The notes beneath the pieces are model-generated. The model worked only from the letters and a program-made list of their open reading frames with translations, made no database searches and had not been told where the DNA came from. A stretch of 64,000 nucleotides of DNA from positions 62,001 to 126,000 of the forward strand of contig NZ_RCUV01000007.1 of the NCBI RefSeq assembly GCF_003667545.1, in the 5' to 3' direction. Below are positions 36,738-45,741 of this stretch, in pieces. This DNA comes from Mycetocola manganoxydans (GTDB lineage Bacteria > Actinomycetota > Actinomycetes > Actinomycetales > Microbacteriaceae). A program made the position numbers and the translations under genes. Numbering within the stretch: the first letter of the stretch is position 1; each line of letters starts with the position of its first letter.

Positions 36738-37184
36738 TCAGACGGTCAGGTCGTAGGTGATCCACTCGGTTCGCTTCGCGACCTTGTCATACAGGACCTG
36801 CGCTTCGTCGTTGTCCGGAGCGGTCACCCAGCGGACGATCTCGGAACGCTGCGCCCGCGCGATCTCGGTCACGTGCTCGATGAGTGCCGTCGCGATGCCG
36901 GTTCCGCGTGCGTCGGGAGAGACGAACAGGTCATCGATGTAGATCCCGGTCCCGCCGGCGAGGGGACGCGCGAAGGTCCGGTAGTGAGCGAGACCGACGA
37001 GCGAGCCGTCTTCAGCCTGGGCGACGAGCGCAGACAGGTCGTGTTTCTTCTCGCTGATCCAGCTCCATACCAGCAGCGCTTTCTCATCCTGGACGGGTGT
37101 GCCGTAGAACTCGCCATACCCGGCGAACAGGGGCAGCCAGTTAAAGAAGTCGCGGTCCTTGACCGGGCGAATCTCAAACGTCAT
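36738..37184 (-). CDS. GNAT family N-acetyltransferase
   Basis: A 148-residue GNAT domain. The acetyl-CoA loop is readable as VSPDARGTGIATALIEHV, with the preceding strand GTGIYIDDLFV and the helix that follows. The N-terminal FEIRPVKDRDFFNWLPLFAGYGEFYG and the C-terminal region with VLYDKVAKRTEWITY match the yhbS-like or spermidine-type small GNATs. The target is unknown. It follows valS by 9 bp with a GAGGAG ribosome site and is probably co-transcribed. Confidence 0.9.
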   Translation of the reverse strand: MTFEIRPVKDRDFFNWLPLFAGYGEFYGTPVQDEKALLVWSWISEKKHDLSALVAQAEDGSLVGLAHYRTFARPLAGGTGIYIDDLFVSPDARGTGIATALIEHVTEIARAQRSEIVRWVTAPDNDEAQVLYDKVAKRTEWITYDLTV

Positions 37185-37193
37185 TGTTTCTCC

Positions 37194-39791
37194 TCAACTG
37201 TGGTTCGACGTAGGGGCGTCGACCGGGGCAAATTCCACGCCGGTGACCGCAAGCTCGTCTCCGGGGGTGAATGTGAGTCTAACGATACGACCGACCGCTT
37301 TGAGATCCCCTTCTGCGAGGGTCAAGAGTGTGACCTGCTCAGGACTTCCGGTGATGGTCGCCTTCTCAAGCGTGGCTTTCTGGGATGCCTTGGCGTCGGT
37401 CTTCGCCCGGCGGATGCTCGTGAGCGCCTGCCCGGTGAGCACCAGCAGTTCCGGCTGGCCGGCCGAAGCGAGGTCGTCCACGGTGGGCCACGCTGCGGAG
37501 TGCACCGATCCGTCATTCCACCAGGACCAGGCTTCTTCGGCGGCGAACGGGATGAACGGCGCGAAGAGGCGCAGCAGCACGTGAAGAGCCTCACGCAGCG
37601 CTGCGACAGCGGACGCCTGACCCGGGTGGGAAGCGTCGTACGCTCGTTCCTTCACGAGTTCGAGGTAGTCGTCGCAGAAGGTCCAGAAGAAGGACTCGGT
37701 CATTTCGAGAGCACGAGCGTGGTCGTACGACTCGAAAGCGGAGGTCGCGTCGGCGACGATCGTCCGGAGCGTGGCGAGCATGCTCAGGTCGATTGGTTCG
37801 GTGACCGCGGCGTCGTCCGCTGACTCGAAGCTCAGGATGAACTTCGATGCGTTGAGCACCTTGATCGCGAGGCGCCGGCCGATCTTGATCTGGGTCGGGT
37901 TCTGCGGATCGAAGCCGGCATCGGTGCCGAGGCGGGACGATGCGGCCCAGTAGCGGACGGCATCCGACCCGTGCTTCTCGAGGATGTCTGCCGGGGTGAC
38001 GACGTTTCCCTTCGACTTCGACATCTTCTTGCGGTCGGGGTCGAGGATCCAGCCCGAGAGACCGGCGTGCTCCCACGGCTTCTGACCGTGTTCGAGCACC
38101 GACCGCAGCATGGTGGAGAACAGCCAGGTGCGGATGATGTCCTGGCCTTGCGGGCGGAGCGAGAACGGGAACACGGTGTTGAACAGTTCGTCGTCGCGCT
38201 CCCAGCCGGCGGCGAGTTGCGGAGTGAGCGATGACGTCGCCCAGGTGTCCATGATGTCGAGCTCGCCCGCGAACCCACCCGGAACGTTCCTCTGCGACTC
38301 GTCGTAGCCGGGAGCGGTGTCGCTCGACGGGTCGATCGGGAGAGAAGCTGCGTCCGGGGTGATGGGCGAGTCGTAGACCGGATTGCCCTCGGCGTCGAGC
38401 GGGTACCACAGCGGGATCGGCACACCGAAGAAGCGCTGGCGCGAGATCAGCCAGTCTCCGGTGAGGCCGCCGACCCAGTTCTCGTACCGCACCCGCATGA
38501 AGTCCGGGTGCCACTCGAGTTCGTTGCCGAGCTCGATCAGCCTGGCACGGAGTTCTTCGTCGCGCGCGCCATTCCTGATGTACCACTGGCGGGTGGAGAC
38601 GATCTCGAGGGGCTTGTCGCCCTTCTCGTAGTACTTCACCTGGTGGGTGGTCGGTTTGGGGTCGCCGATGAGGGCGCCAGCGTCCTTGAGCTGTTGCACG
38701 ACGGCCTGCTTGGCGCTGAACACTGTCTTGCCGGCGATCTCCGCGTACGCGGCGAGCCCGGACTCGGAGGTGATCACGTCCGGTGCCTCGGCGATGATGC
38801 GGCCGTCGCGGCCCATGATCGTGCGGTTGGGCAGGTCGAGTTCCCGCCACCAGATCACGTCGGTGACGTCGCCGAAGGTACAGATCATCGCGATGCCTGC
38901 GCCCTTGTCCGGCTGCGCGAGGTGGTGCGCGAGCACGGGGACCTCGACCCCGAAGACCGGTGTCGTCACGGTGGTGCCGAAGTAGGGCTTGAACCGCTCG
39001 TCGTCCGGGTGCGCGACGAGGGCGACACACGCCGGCAGGAGTTCGGGACGCGTTGTCTCGATCTCGATCGTTCCGCCGTCCGGCTTCGTGAAGGCGACGC
39101 GGTGGTAGTTGGCCGACTGCTCTTTGTCCTCGAGCTCGGCCTGGGCAACGGCGGTGCGGAAGGTGACATCCCACAGGGTGGGTGCCATCGCCTGGTAGGC
39201 CTCGCCCCGTTCGATGTTGCGGAGGAAGGCGAGCTGGCTGATGCGGATCGAGTCGTCGCCGATCGTGCGGTACGACTGGTCCCAGTCCACCGACAGGCCG
39301 AGAGTGCGCCAGAGCGCCTCGAACTGCTTTTCGTCCTCGACGGTGAGGCGTTCGCAGAGTTCGATGAAGTTACGGCGCGAGACCGGCTTCTGGTCGGCCG
39401 CTTTCGAGCTCTTGCCGTCTCCGCCTTCGAACGGCGGGACGAACTCGGCGTCATACGGGAGAGTCGGGTCGCAGCGCACACCGTAGTAGTTCTGCACGCG
39501 GCGTTCGGTCGGCAGGCCGTTGTCGTCCCAGCCCATCGGGTAGAACACCTGCTTGCCGGTCATCCGCTGGAAGCGGGCGACGACATCCGTGTGGGTGTAG
39601 CTGAAGACGTGGCCGATGTGCAGCGAACCGGATGCCGTCGGCGGGGGAGTGTCGATGGAATACACGCACTCGCGGCCACCTTCGACGGCAGCGCTCCGGT
39701 TGAACCGGTAGGTACCGGCGGATTCCCATTCGGGACCCCATTTGGCTTCAAGGCCCTCGAGGACGGGCTTGTCTGGAACGTGCGCGGTCAT
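37194..39791 (-). CDS. valS: Valyl-tRNA synthetase (archaeal-like form)
   Basis: An 865-residue class Ia synthetase. The HIGH motif is LHIGH (57-61), KMSKS lies at 589-593 (KKMSKSKGN), the editing domain spans roughly 190-350, and the anticodon-binding domain follows. The segment PFEGGDGKSSKAADQKPVSRRNFIELC and the lack of the long C-terminal coiled coil resemble the type-2 (archaeal-like) ValS known in Microbacteriaceae; that assignment is by recollection. The start at 39791 follows GGAG. GNAT and an 86-residue protein follow in the same transcript. Confidence 0.95.
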   Translation of the reverse strand: MTAHVPDKPVLEGLEAKWGPEWESAGTYRFNRSAAVEGGRECVYSIDTPPPTASGSLHIGHVFSYTHTDVVARFQRMTGKQVFYPMGWDDNGLPTERRVQNYYGVRCDPTLPYDAEFVPPFEGGDGKSSKAADQKPVSRRNFIELCERLTVEDEKQFEALWRTLGLSVDWDQSYRTIGDDSIRISQLAFLRNIERGEAYQAMAPTLWDVTFRTAVAQAELEDKEQSANYHRVAFTKPDGGTIEIETTRPELLPACVALVAHPDDERFKPYFGTTVTTPVFGVEVPVLAHHLAQPDKGAGIAMICTFGDVTDVIWWRELDLPNRTIMGRDGRIIAEAPDVITSESGLAAYAEIAGKTVFSAKQAVVQQLKDAGALIGDPKPTTHQVKYYEKGDKPLEIVSTRQWYIRNGARDEELRARLIELGNELEWHPDFMRVRYENWVGGLTGDWLISRQRFFGVPIPLWYPLDAEGNPVYDSPITPDAASLPIDPSSDTAPGYDESQRNVPGGFAGELDIMDTWATSSLTPQLAAGWERDDELFNTVFPFSLRPQGQDIIRTWLFSTMLRSVLEHGQKPWEHAGLSGWILDPDRKKMSKSKGNVVTPADILEKHGSDAVRYWAASSRLGTDAGFDPQNPTQIKIGRRLAIKVLNASKFILSFESADDAAVTEPIDLSMLATLRTIVADATSAFESYDHARALEMTESFFWTFCDDYLELVKERAYDASHPGQASAVAALREALHVLLRLFAPFIPFAAEEAWSWWNDGSVHSAAWPTVDDLASAGQPELLVLTGQALTSIRRAKTDAKASQKATLEKATITGSPEQVTLLTLAEGDLKAVGRIVRLTFTPGDELAVTGVEFAPVDAPTSNHS

Positions 39792-39896
39792 GGGAACTCC
39801 GGGTTCGCTATAGGCGGCACCGTGTGTACGTGCCTGAGTGTTGGGATCTGTCCATGGTAGCGGAGCCACGACCGGCCAGCCGGATCGAGCTCACGC

Positions 39897-41513
39897 TCAG
39901 CGTGGTGCGGCGAGCCGGGGAGCGTCTGCGATGAGTCGTGCGGTGTACGGATGCTGCGGGTCGTCGAAAACGCGTGTCGCGTGGCCGGTTTCGACGATGC
40001 GCCCGTCCTTCATGACCGCGACGCGGTCGCTCATGTGGCGGATCACTCCGAGGTCGTGCGAGATGAACAGGTAGCTGAGCCCGCGTTCCGCCTGCAGCCG
40101 GTCGAGAAGGTCGAGCACCTGAGCCTGGACGGTGACGTCGAGGGCAGACACCGGTTCGTCGCAGATCAGGATCTCCGGCCGGGAAGCGAGGGCGCGCGCG
40201 ATCGAGACGCGCTGGCGCTGACCGCCGGAGAGGTACAGCGGCCGGGTGGTGGCGACCGACTGGGGGAGTCCGACGGCGTCGAGGAGTTCACCGACGGTGG
40301 ACCTGTCGTCGGGGGGAGCGAGGGCGACGGCATCGTCGAGGATTCGGCGAACCGTCAGTCGAGGGTCGAAGGAACTCAGGCTGTCCTGGTAGATCGCCCC
40401 GATCCTGCGCCGAAACGGTCTGCGTTCGCGTTCCCTCAGCGCGGAGAATGGCTCTTCGTCGAGGAGAACGTCGCCGGCGTCGGCATCGGTCAGCGCGAGG
40501 ATCAGCCGGGCGACGGTCGTCTTGCCCGACCCGGACTCTCCGACAAGGCCGAGGGTCTCGCCGCGAACCAGGTGCAGGGAGACATCATCCACGGCACGGA
40601 AGCGTCCGGCCGGTGCGCGATACGTCTTCACGAGGCCGGATGCCGACAGGACGACCGGCGGCGAAGCATCCTGAACAGCCATCGGAACAGTTTTCGGCGC
40701 CGGCGCCATCGTCTCGCTGGGGACGAGCGGGGTTCGTCGCGGTTTGTCCGTTGGTACTGCGGCGATGAGGCGGCGGGTGTATTCCTCGCGCGGGTTTTCG
40801 AGGAGGGTTCGGGTGTCGCCCGTTTCGACGAAGCGCCCGTCCTTCATCACGAGCACCCGATCGGCGATGGCGCTCACGACGGCGAGGTCGTGGCTGATCA
40901 GGAGGATGCCCGTCCCTCGGTCCTTGATGCTTGCGAGCAGGTCGAGGATCCGGGCCTGGATGGTGACGTCGAGAGCCGTCGTGGGTTCATCAGCGATGAG
41001 GAACGGAGGATCCAGCGCGATGGCTGCGGCGATGAGGGCGCGCTGGCGGAGGCCACCGCTGAGTTCACCCGATCGCTGCGACATTGCCCGCTCCGGGTCG
41101 GGCATCCCGACGAGGGTCAGCAGTTCGATCACCCGCGTCCTCGCCTGCTCGGCCGACAGGCGGGAGTGAAGACGCAGGGCGTCGCCGATTTCACGGCCGA
41201 TCGGCCGGAGCGGGTCGAGCGAGCCCAGCGCATCCTGCAGCACCAGTCCGACCCGGGAACCGCGGACGCCGCGCCAGTCCCGTTCGGTTGCTCGCGCGAG
41301 ATCGCGCCCGGAAAGGGTGAGCATCGAGGCGGACACCTGTGAGTCCCGGCCGGCGAGTCCGAGGAGTGCTCGGGCGGTGACGCTCTTGCCCGACCCGGAC
41401 TCGCCGACGATGGCGACGCATTCGCCCTGCCCGATTGCGAAGGAAAGGTCGCGAACCACTGTCGTGTCGCCGAACGAGACGGTGAGCTGGTCGACGTCGA
41501 GGATATGGGTCAT
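39897..41513 (-). CDS. Oligopeptide-type ABC transporter, fused double ATPase (DppD-DppF-like)
   Basis: A 538-residue protein with two complete ABC ATPase domains in one chain. The first has Walker A GESGSGKS near residue 38, LSGGLRQR and LIADEPTTALDV; the second has GESGSGKTT near 322, LSGGQRQR and LICDEPVSALDV. A Pro/Ala linker of about 30 residues around 260-290 joins them. Such fusions drive peptide or nickel importers. The ATG overlaps the stop of the permease gene upstream by 4 bp. Its cytosolic partners are the two permeases encoded by overlapping genes. Confidence 0.94.
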   Translation of the reverse strand: MTHILDVDQLTVSFGDTTVVRDLSFAIGQGECVAIVGESGSGKSVTARALLGLAGRDSQVSASMLTLSGRDLARATERDWRGVRGSRVGLVLQDALGSLDPLRPIGREIGDALRLHSRLSAEQARTRVIELLTLVGMPDPERAMSQRSGELSGGLRQRALIAAAIALDPPFLIADEPTTALDVTIQARILDLLASIKDRGTGILLISHDLAVVSAIADRVLVMKDGRFVETGDTRTLLENPREEYTRRLIAAVPTDKPRRTPLVPSETMAPAPKTVPMAVQDASPPVVLSASGLVKTYRAPAGRFRAVDDVSLHLVRGETLGLVGESGSGKTTVARLILALTDADAGDVLLDEEPFSALRERERRPFRRRIGAIYQDSLSSFDPRLTVRRILDDAVALAPPDDRSTVGELLDAVGLPQSVATTRPLYLSGGQRQRVSIARALASRPEILICDEPVSALDVTVQAQVLDLLDRLQAERGLSYLFISHDLGVIRHMSDRVAVMKDGRIVETGHATRVFDDPQHPYTARLIADAPRLAAPR

Positions 41514-42367
41514 CGGTTTCCTGCCGTCCTGCGGGTGAGGCTTCGGCCGAGAACCGTCGTCGCGATGGTCGTGAGCACGATCATCAGCCCGGGGAACACG
41601 GTGAGCCACCACGCGGTGCCGATGTAGGTTCGGCCGGCGGAGAGCATGGCTCCCCACTCGGCTGCCGGGGGCTGGGCGCCGAGGCCGAGATAGCTGAGGG
41701 CAGCCGCCCAGACGACGGCCTGCCCGATCCCGAGGGTGGCGAGCACGAGAAGCGGCGCGAGAGCGTTGGGCAGGATGTGACGGGTGAGAATCCGAAAGGG
41801 CCCGTGGCCGAGAACCCGGGCGGATTCGACGTAGGCGGAGGTGCGGATGCTGACCAGCTGGCCGCGGATGATGCGCGCGTATCCTGGCGCGGTCGACAGG
41901 CCCACGGCGATGGTGGCGGTCACCGGTCCAGGGCCGGCGATGACGATCACGAGAAGGGCGAGGAGGAGGCCGGGGAAAGCGAAGAGCACTTCGATGGTGC
42001 GGTTGACGGTGAAGTCGAGGACCCGCCCACCGAAGCCGGCGAGGATTCCGAGGGCGAGACCGAGGACGAGCCCGATCGCGGTTGCTGACACTCCGATGAG
42101 GAGCGATGTCGATGTGCCGGCAACGACCCGGCTGTAGATATCACGCCCGGACTCGTCGGTTCCGAACCAGTGTGTGAGCGAGGGAGGCTGGAAAGCGTCC
42201 CGCGCGGAGATCGCGTTCGGTTCGAACGGTGAGATCAGGCCGGGAACGATGGTGGCAGCCAGGAGGAAGAGCACGAAGCCCAGCGCGAGCAGTTCGCCGA
42301 CACCCGGTCGTGCGCGTCTGGCCGGTGCTGCGCTCGCCGCAGCGGTCCGCAGGTCGAGTTCGCTCAT
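41510..42367 (-). CDS. ABC transporter permease, DppC/OppC-like
   Basis: A 285-residue inner-membrane permease. After a basic N-terminus come a first membrane helix (about 25-50), the extracytoplasmic loop HWFGTDESGRDIYSRVVAGTSTSL typical of DppC, and further helices with the cytoplasmic EAA-type loop AYVESARVLGHGPFRILTRHILPNALAP. The C-terminal half includes LSYLGLGAQPPAAEWGAMLSAG, the OppC signature. Its start overlaps the DppB-like gene by 4 bp and its end overlaps the ATPase gene by 4 bp, so it should be translated in a coupled way. Confidence 0.94.
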   Translation of the reverse strand: MSELDLRTAAASAAPARRARPGVGELLALGFVLFLLAATIVPGLISPFEPNAISARDAFQPPSLTHWFGTDESGRDIYSRVVAGTSTSLLIGVSATAIGLVLGLALGILAGFGGRVLDFTVNRTIEVLFAFPGLLLALLVIVIAGPGPVTATIAVGLSTAPGYARIIRGQLVSIRTSAYVESARVLGHGPFRILTRHILPNALAPLLVLATLGIGQAVVWAAALSYLGLGAQPPAAEWGAMLSAGRTYIGTAWWLTVFPGLMIVLTTIATTVLGRSLTRRTAGNR

Positions 42368-43356
42368 CGCGTTGCCTCCGCACGGCGCAGGCGGGGATCG
42401 GCGAGCCGCGAGGCGGCATCCGTCGCGATCGTCATGACGATGTAGACGAGAGCGACGAGGAGCACCACCCCCGTGACGATCGGGACGTCGCGCAGGGTGA
42501 CCGCCTGCAGGAGGGTGCGGCCGAGCCCGGGGCGGGCGAAGATCGTTTCGACGACGACAGCGCCCGAGATGAGGTAGCCGAGTGCCCAGCCGGACAGGCT
42601 GATGGCGGGAAGGCTTGCGTGGCGGAGGGCATGTCGAAGCCGGATGCCGGTCGGCGATTCTCCGCGTGCGCGCGCGGAGACGATGAACGGGGCATCGAGG
42701 GTGTCGAGAAGAGTTTCGCGCATCACCTGGGCGAGGAAGCCGGCAAGAGGGATGGCGAGGGTGAGTGTCGGCAGGATGAGGCCGGTGACGCCTCCGGTTG
42801 AGACAGGGGGAAGCCAGCCGAGTGCGCTGCTGAAGATCGCGATGAGGACGGTGGCGAGCCAGAAGTGCGGGAGCGCTGCGCTCGTGAGTTCGATGCCCTG
42901 ACCGACGGATGCGGCGAGGCGGCCTCCTCCGGTCGACCAGAGCGAGAGGGCGAGAGCGAGCAGCCACGCCACGGTGAGCGCGGCGAAGGCGAGGATCAGC
43001 GTTCCTCCGATTTGCGCGCCGAGGAGATCGGCGACGGGAACCTTGAGGGCGTACGAGGTGCCGAGGTCCCCGCTGAGTAGCCGGCCGAGCGCGTTCAGGT
43101 ATTGGATGCCCAGCGGCAGGTCGAGGCCGTAGTCGCGTCGGACCTGATCGAGCGTTTCCTGCGATGCCTGTGAACCCGGGCCGCCGAGGACGGCCTCGGC
43201 CGGGTCGCCGGGGATCAGCCGGATGGCGAAGAAGGTGAGCGTTGCGACAGCCCACAGCACGAAGATGGACCCGCCGAGCCGGACCAGAAGCCACCGCGCG
43301 GTGCGGAAGCCCCTGGACCGGGACGCGCGATTACTTTCCGTCAAGCCAGGCGTCAT
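42364..43356 (-). CDS. ABC transporter permease, DppB/OppB-like
   Basis: A 330-residue permease. FVLWAVATLTFFAIRLIPGDPAEAVLGG is the N-terminal DppB signature. The EAA-type loop is PFIVSARARGESPTGIRLRHALRHASLP, and the C-terminus has VVVETIFARPGLGRTLLQAVTLRDVPIVTG. Six membrane helices are expected. The start is placed at ATG 43356, overlapping the substrate-binding protein gene by 26 bp; later starts would cut into the first helix region. It pairs with the DppC-like permease downstream. Confidence 0.93.
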   Translation of the reverse strand: MTPGLTESNRASRSRGFRTARWLLVRLGGSIFVLWAVATLTFFAIRLIPGDPAEAVLGGPGSQASQETLDQVRRDYGLDLPLGIQYLNALGRLLSGDLGTSYALKVPVADLLGAQIGGTLILAFAALTVAWLLALALSLWSTGGGRLAASVGQGIELTSAALPHFWLATVLIAIFSSALGWLPPVSTGGVTGLILPTLTLAIPLAGFLAQVMRETLLDTLDAPFIVSARARGESPTGIRLRHALRHASLPAISLSGWALGYLISGAVVVETIFARPGLGRTLLQAVTLRDVPIVTGVVLLVALVYIVMTIATDAASRLADPRLRRAEATR

Positions 43357-44989
43357 AGAACGTCGGCGTCGACACCGTCGGCAGTGAGCGGGCATCCTTC
43401 ACGTGCGTGCCCATCAGGAAGTGGTTCTGCTGGTCGTACAGGGGCAGGATGTGGAAGCCACCGAGGATGATGCTCTGGGCGTCCTCGTACAGCGATGCCC
43501 GCTCGTCCTCGTCCGAGATCTCCGACGCCCGCGTTAGCAGGTCATCGAGTTCCGGATTGTTGACTTGCGAGAGGTTCGCGAAGTATCCGCTCGGCGCCGG
43601 GGTGATCCCGTCGGAGTGGTACAGGATGCGCAGCACGTCGGGTCCGACCTTCGTGTACGGGGCGCTCACGAGGTCGTAATTGTTCTGTGCGAGCACTCCG
43701 TACCAGCTCGACAGGTCGAGCAGGCTGAGGTTGACCTCGAATCCGGCGTCCTTCGCCGTCGCCTGGATCTGCTCGAACAGGGACTGCTCGGCGGGGATCG
43801 ACTGGTTCGTCGACACCGGGAAGTCGAGGGAAAGGCGCTCGCCGTTCTTCACGCGGTAGCCGTCGGCGTCCCGTTCGTTCCAGCCCGCCTCGTCGAGCAG
43901 TCGGTTCGCCTCGTCGAGGTCGGTGCTGAAGAGCGACTCGTCGGAGTACCCGGCGGATTCGACGCTCGAGAGCGGTGAGTACGAACGCCCAGCCGAGCCG
44001 AAGAAGAGTGATTCGATGCCGTCGTTGACATCGACGGCCCGAACGAACGCTTCACGAACGGCCGGGTCGCTGAACGGCTCGGCTCCGGCGTTCAGCTCGA
44101 TGCGGTTCGATGCTCCCGGTCGCGGTGCGTCGAGGTGGGCGAGAGTCTCGGTTTTTTCGGCCGCTGCGATCGTGTCGGGCTGGGCGTTGTCGAGCACATC
44201 GACCTGGCCGCCCTGCAGTGCGGCGTAGCGTGAAGCGGAGTCGGGGATGAAGCGCCATTCGATGCCATCGAGGTATGCCTTGCCGTCGTGCTTGGCGTCG
44301 GCAGGAGGCGAGTTGTAGTCGTCGTTGCGCACGAGCGACACGTGGTCCTGCTTGACCCACTCGTCGACGATGAACGGGCCGGTGCCGATCGGCGCCTGGC
44401 AGTTCTCCTCCATCCCGCGAGCGATCCCGGCGGGGGATTCGATCGCCAGCCACGGCATCGAGAGTGACTCGAGCAGGGCGCTGTCCGGCGCGGAGAGAGA
44501 GAATCGGGCCACCGTGTCGGAGACGACCTCGACCGAGTCCACCTTTCCCAGTGCGAGGTAACCCGTCGACGACTCGGTCGCCGGGTCTTTGAGGTGCTCG
44601 ACGTTGACCTTGACCGCTTCAGCGTCGAGCGGGGTACCGTCGGTGAAGCTGACGTCGTCGCGCAGCGTGAACTCCCAGCTGAGGCCGTCGTCAGAGGCGG
44701 ACCATTCCGTCGCCAGCCACGGAATGATCTTTCCGTCAGCGTCGCGTGAGACGAGCGATTCGAGGAACTGCCCGGCGATGAGCGCCTGCGGGTAATTGCC
44801 GCCGACGTGTGGGTCCAGGCACGTGGGTTCGGCGTCGCCGCTGGCGTAGCTGAGAATTCCGCCCTCGACCGGCGTGGTCGATTCTTCACCGGCCGGGGCC
44901 TGGCACCCGGCGAGGAGGAGGGCGATGCCTGCGGCCGCTGCGACGGATGCGATTCCGCGCCGGGCGCGTGCGGGTGAAGCGAGATGCAT
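43331..44989 (-). CDS. ABC transporter substrate-binding lipoprotein (peptide/nickel family)
   Basis: A 552-residue SBP_bac_5 protein. A signal peptide ends in the lipobox LLAGC (Cys29). YASGDAEPTCLDPHVGG opens the mature domain, WEFTLRDDVSFTDGTPLDAEAVKVNVEHL is the family core, and IGTGPFIVDEWVKQDHVSLVRNDDY matches oligopeptide-binding proteins. It captures the ligand outside the membrane and delivers it to the permeases. The start follows AAGGA. It is the first gene of the four-gene operon and faces a TetR gene. Confidence 0.94.
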   Translation of the reverse strand: MHLASPARARRGIASVAAAAGIALLLAGCQAPAGEESTTPVEGGILSYASGDAEPTCLDPHVGGNYPQALIAGQFLESLVSRDADGKIIPWLATEWSASDDGLSWEFTLRDDVSFTDGTPLDAEAVKVNVEHLKDPATESSTGYLALGKVDSVEVVSDTVARFSLSAPDSALLESLSMPWLAIESPAGIARGMEENCQAPIGTGPFIVDEWVKQDHVSLVRNDDYNSPPADAKHDGKAYLDGIEWRFIPDSASRYAALQGGQVDVLDNAQPDTIAAAEKTETLAHLDAPRPGASNRIELNAGAEPFSDPAVREAFVRAVDVNDGIESLFFGSAGRSYSPLSSVESAGYSDESLFSTDLDEANRLLDEAGWNERDADGYRVKNGERLSLDFPVSTNQSIPAEQSLFEQIQATAKDAGFEVNLSLLDLSSWYGVLAQNNYDLVSAPYTKVGPDVLRILYHSDGITPAPSGYFANLSQVNNPELDDLLTRASEISDEDERASLYEDAQSIILGGFHILPLYDQQNHFLMGTHVKDARSLPTVSTPTFYDAWLDGK

Positions 44990-45038
44990 GTGTGTTCCTT
45001 GACGCTGGAGGGTGAGACGGCAATGTGTGCTGCGCACA

Positions 45039-45059
45039 TTATTGGACGCGGTCTAATAA
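45039..45059. promoter_or_regulatory. TetR-type operator
   Basis: Half-sites TTATTGGAC and GTCTAATAA (one mismatch) flank GCG, 21 bp in all. It lies 50 bp from the substrate-binding protein start and 78 bp from the tetR start, the right place for control of both. Binding by the adjacent TetR is inferred. Confidence 0.7.
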
Positions 45060-45136
45060 CTATCCTAAGCGCGAATTTGTTCCCGGCGAACCCGGGTCAG
45101 GTCTGGTCGCTACGCTTTCGGTGGGAAGGAGCCGAC

Positions 45137-45739
45137 ATGAACGATCAGCCCCAGCAGGTCGGCCGTCCCCGCCGCTCGTCCAAGCGCATCCTCGAAGAGG
45201 CCGCTGCCGAGCTTTTTCTCGAGCAGACCTACGCGCGGACCACCGTCGACGACATCGCGCAGCGAGCAGGCGTGAGCCGCAACACCTTCTTCAACTACTT
45301 CGGCTCGAAGTCCGACGTGCTCTGGGTCGACTTCGACGAGACCATCGAGCGGCTGTCGGTCGAGCTCGAGGCGTCAGGCCCGGCGAATCCGGTGATGGAC
45401 GCCGTGGGCGACGCGATCGTGCGAGTCGCCGCGTCGCATCCAGACGACCGTGTGCCGTGGGCTCTCACCCAGGTGGACCTCATGGGCACACGCGACGACC
45501 TCGAGGCATCCGGTCTTCGCCGGTTCATGAAGCAGGCAGAGGTGATCCGGCTCTTCCTCTCCAGCCGGACGGCCGTGGACGACGGGCTTCAGCCGCAGGC
45601 GGTTGCATTCGCGGTTCTCGGCGCTGCCGCAGCGGCAGCGGGAGTGTGGGCGAGCGCCGGGATCGGACGCCGGCCGCTCGCCGACTACGTGGCCGAGGCC
45701 GTCGACCCCGTGTGTGCCGGTTTTGCGGCCAGGCGCTGA
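45137..45739 (+). CDS. TetR/AcrR family transcriptional regulator
   Basis: A 200-residue repressor-like protein. The N-terminal helix-turn-helix is typical (TTVDDIAQRAGVSRNTFFNYFGSKSDVLW, about 37-65). The C-terminal ligand-binding domain is helical, rich in Ala and Gly around 160-180. The ATG follows AAGGAG. It is divergent from the peptide importer operon across a clear palindromic operator, so it most likely represses that operon and itself. Its ligand is unknown. The convergent ATPase gene begins 2 bp after its stop. Confidence 0.92.
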   Translation: MNDQPQQVGRPRRSSKRILEEAAAELFLEQTYARTTVDDIAQRAGVSRNTFFNYFGSKSDVLWVDFDETIERLSVELEASGPANPVMDAVGDAIVRVAASHPDDRVPWALTQVDLMGTRDDLEASGLRRFMKQAEVIRLFLSSRTAVDDGLQPQAVAFAVLGAAAAAAGVWASAGIGRRPLADYVAEAVDPVCAGFAARR

Positions 45740-45741
45740 GC

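Noticed and set aside
38508-39860. 450-codon plus-strand frame opposite valS, and a similar one at 39951-41342 opposite the fused ATPase
   Set aside because: Both are antisense shadows of well-recognised genes with no start signals and no domain content.
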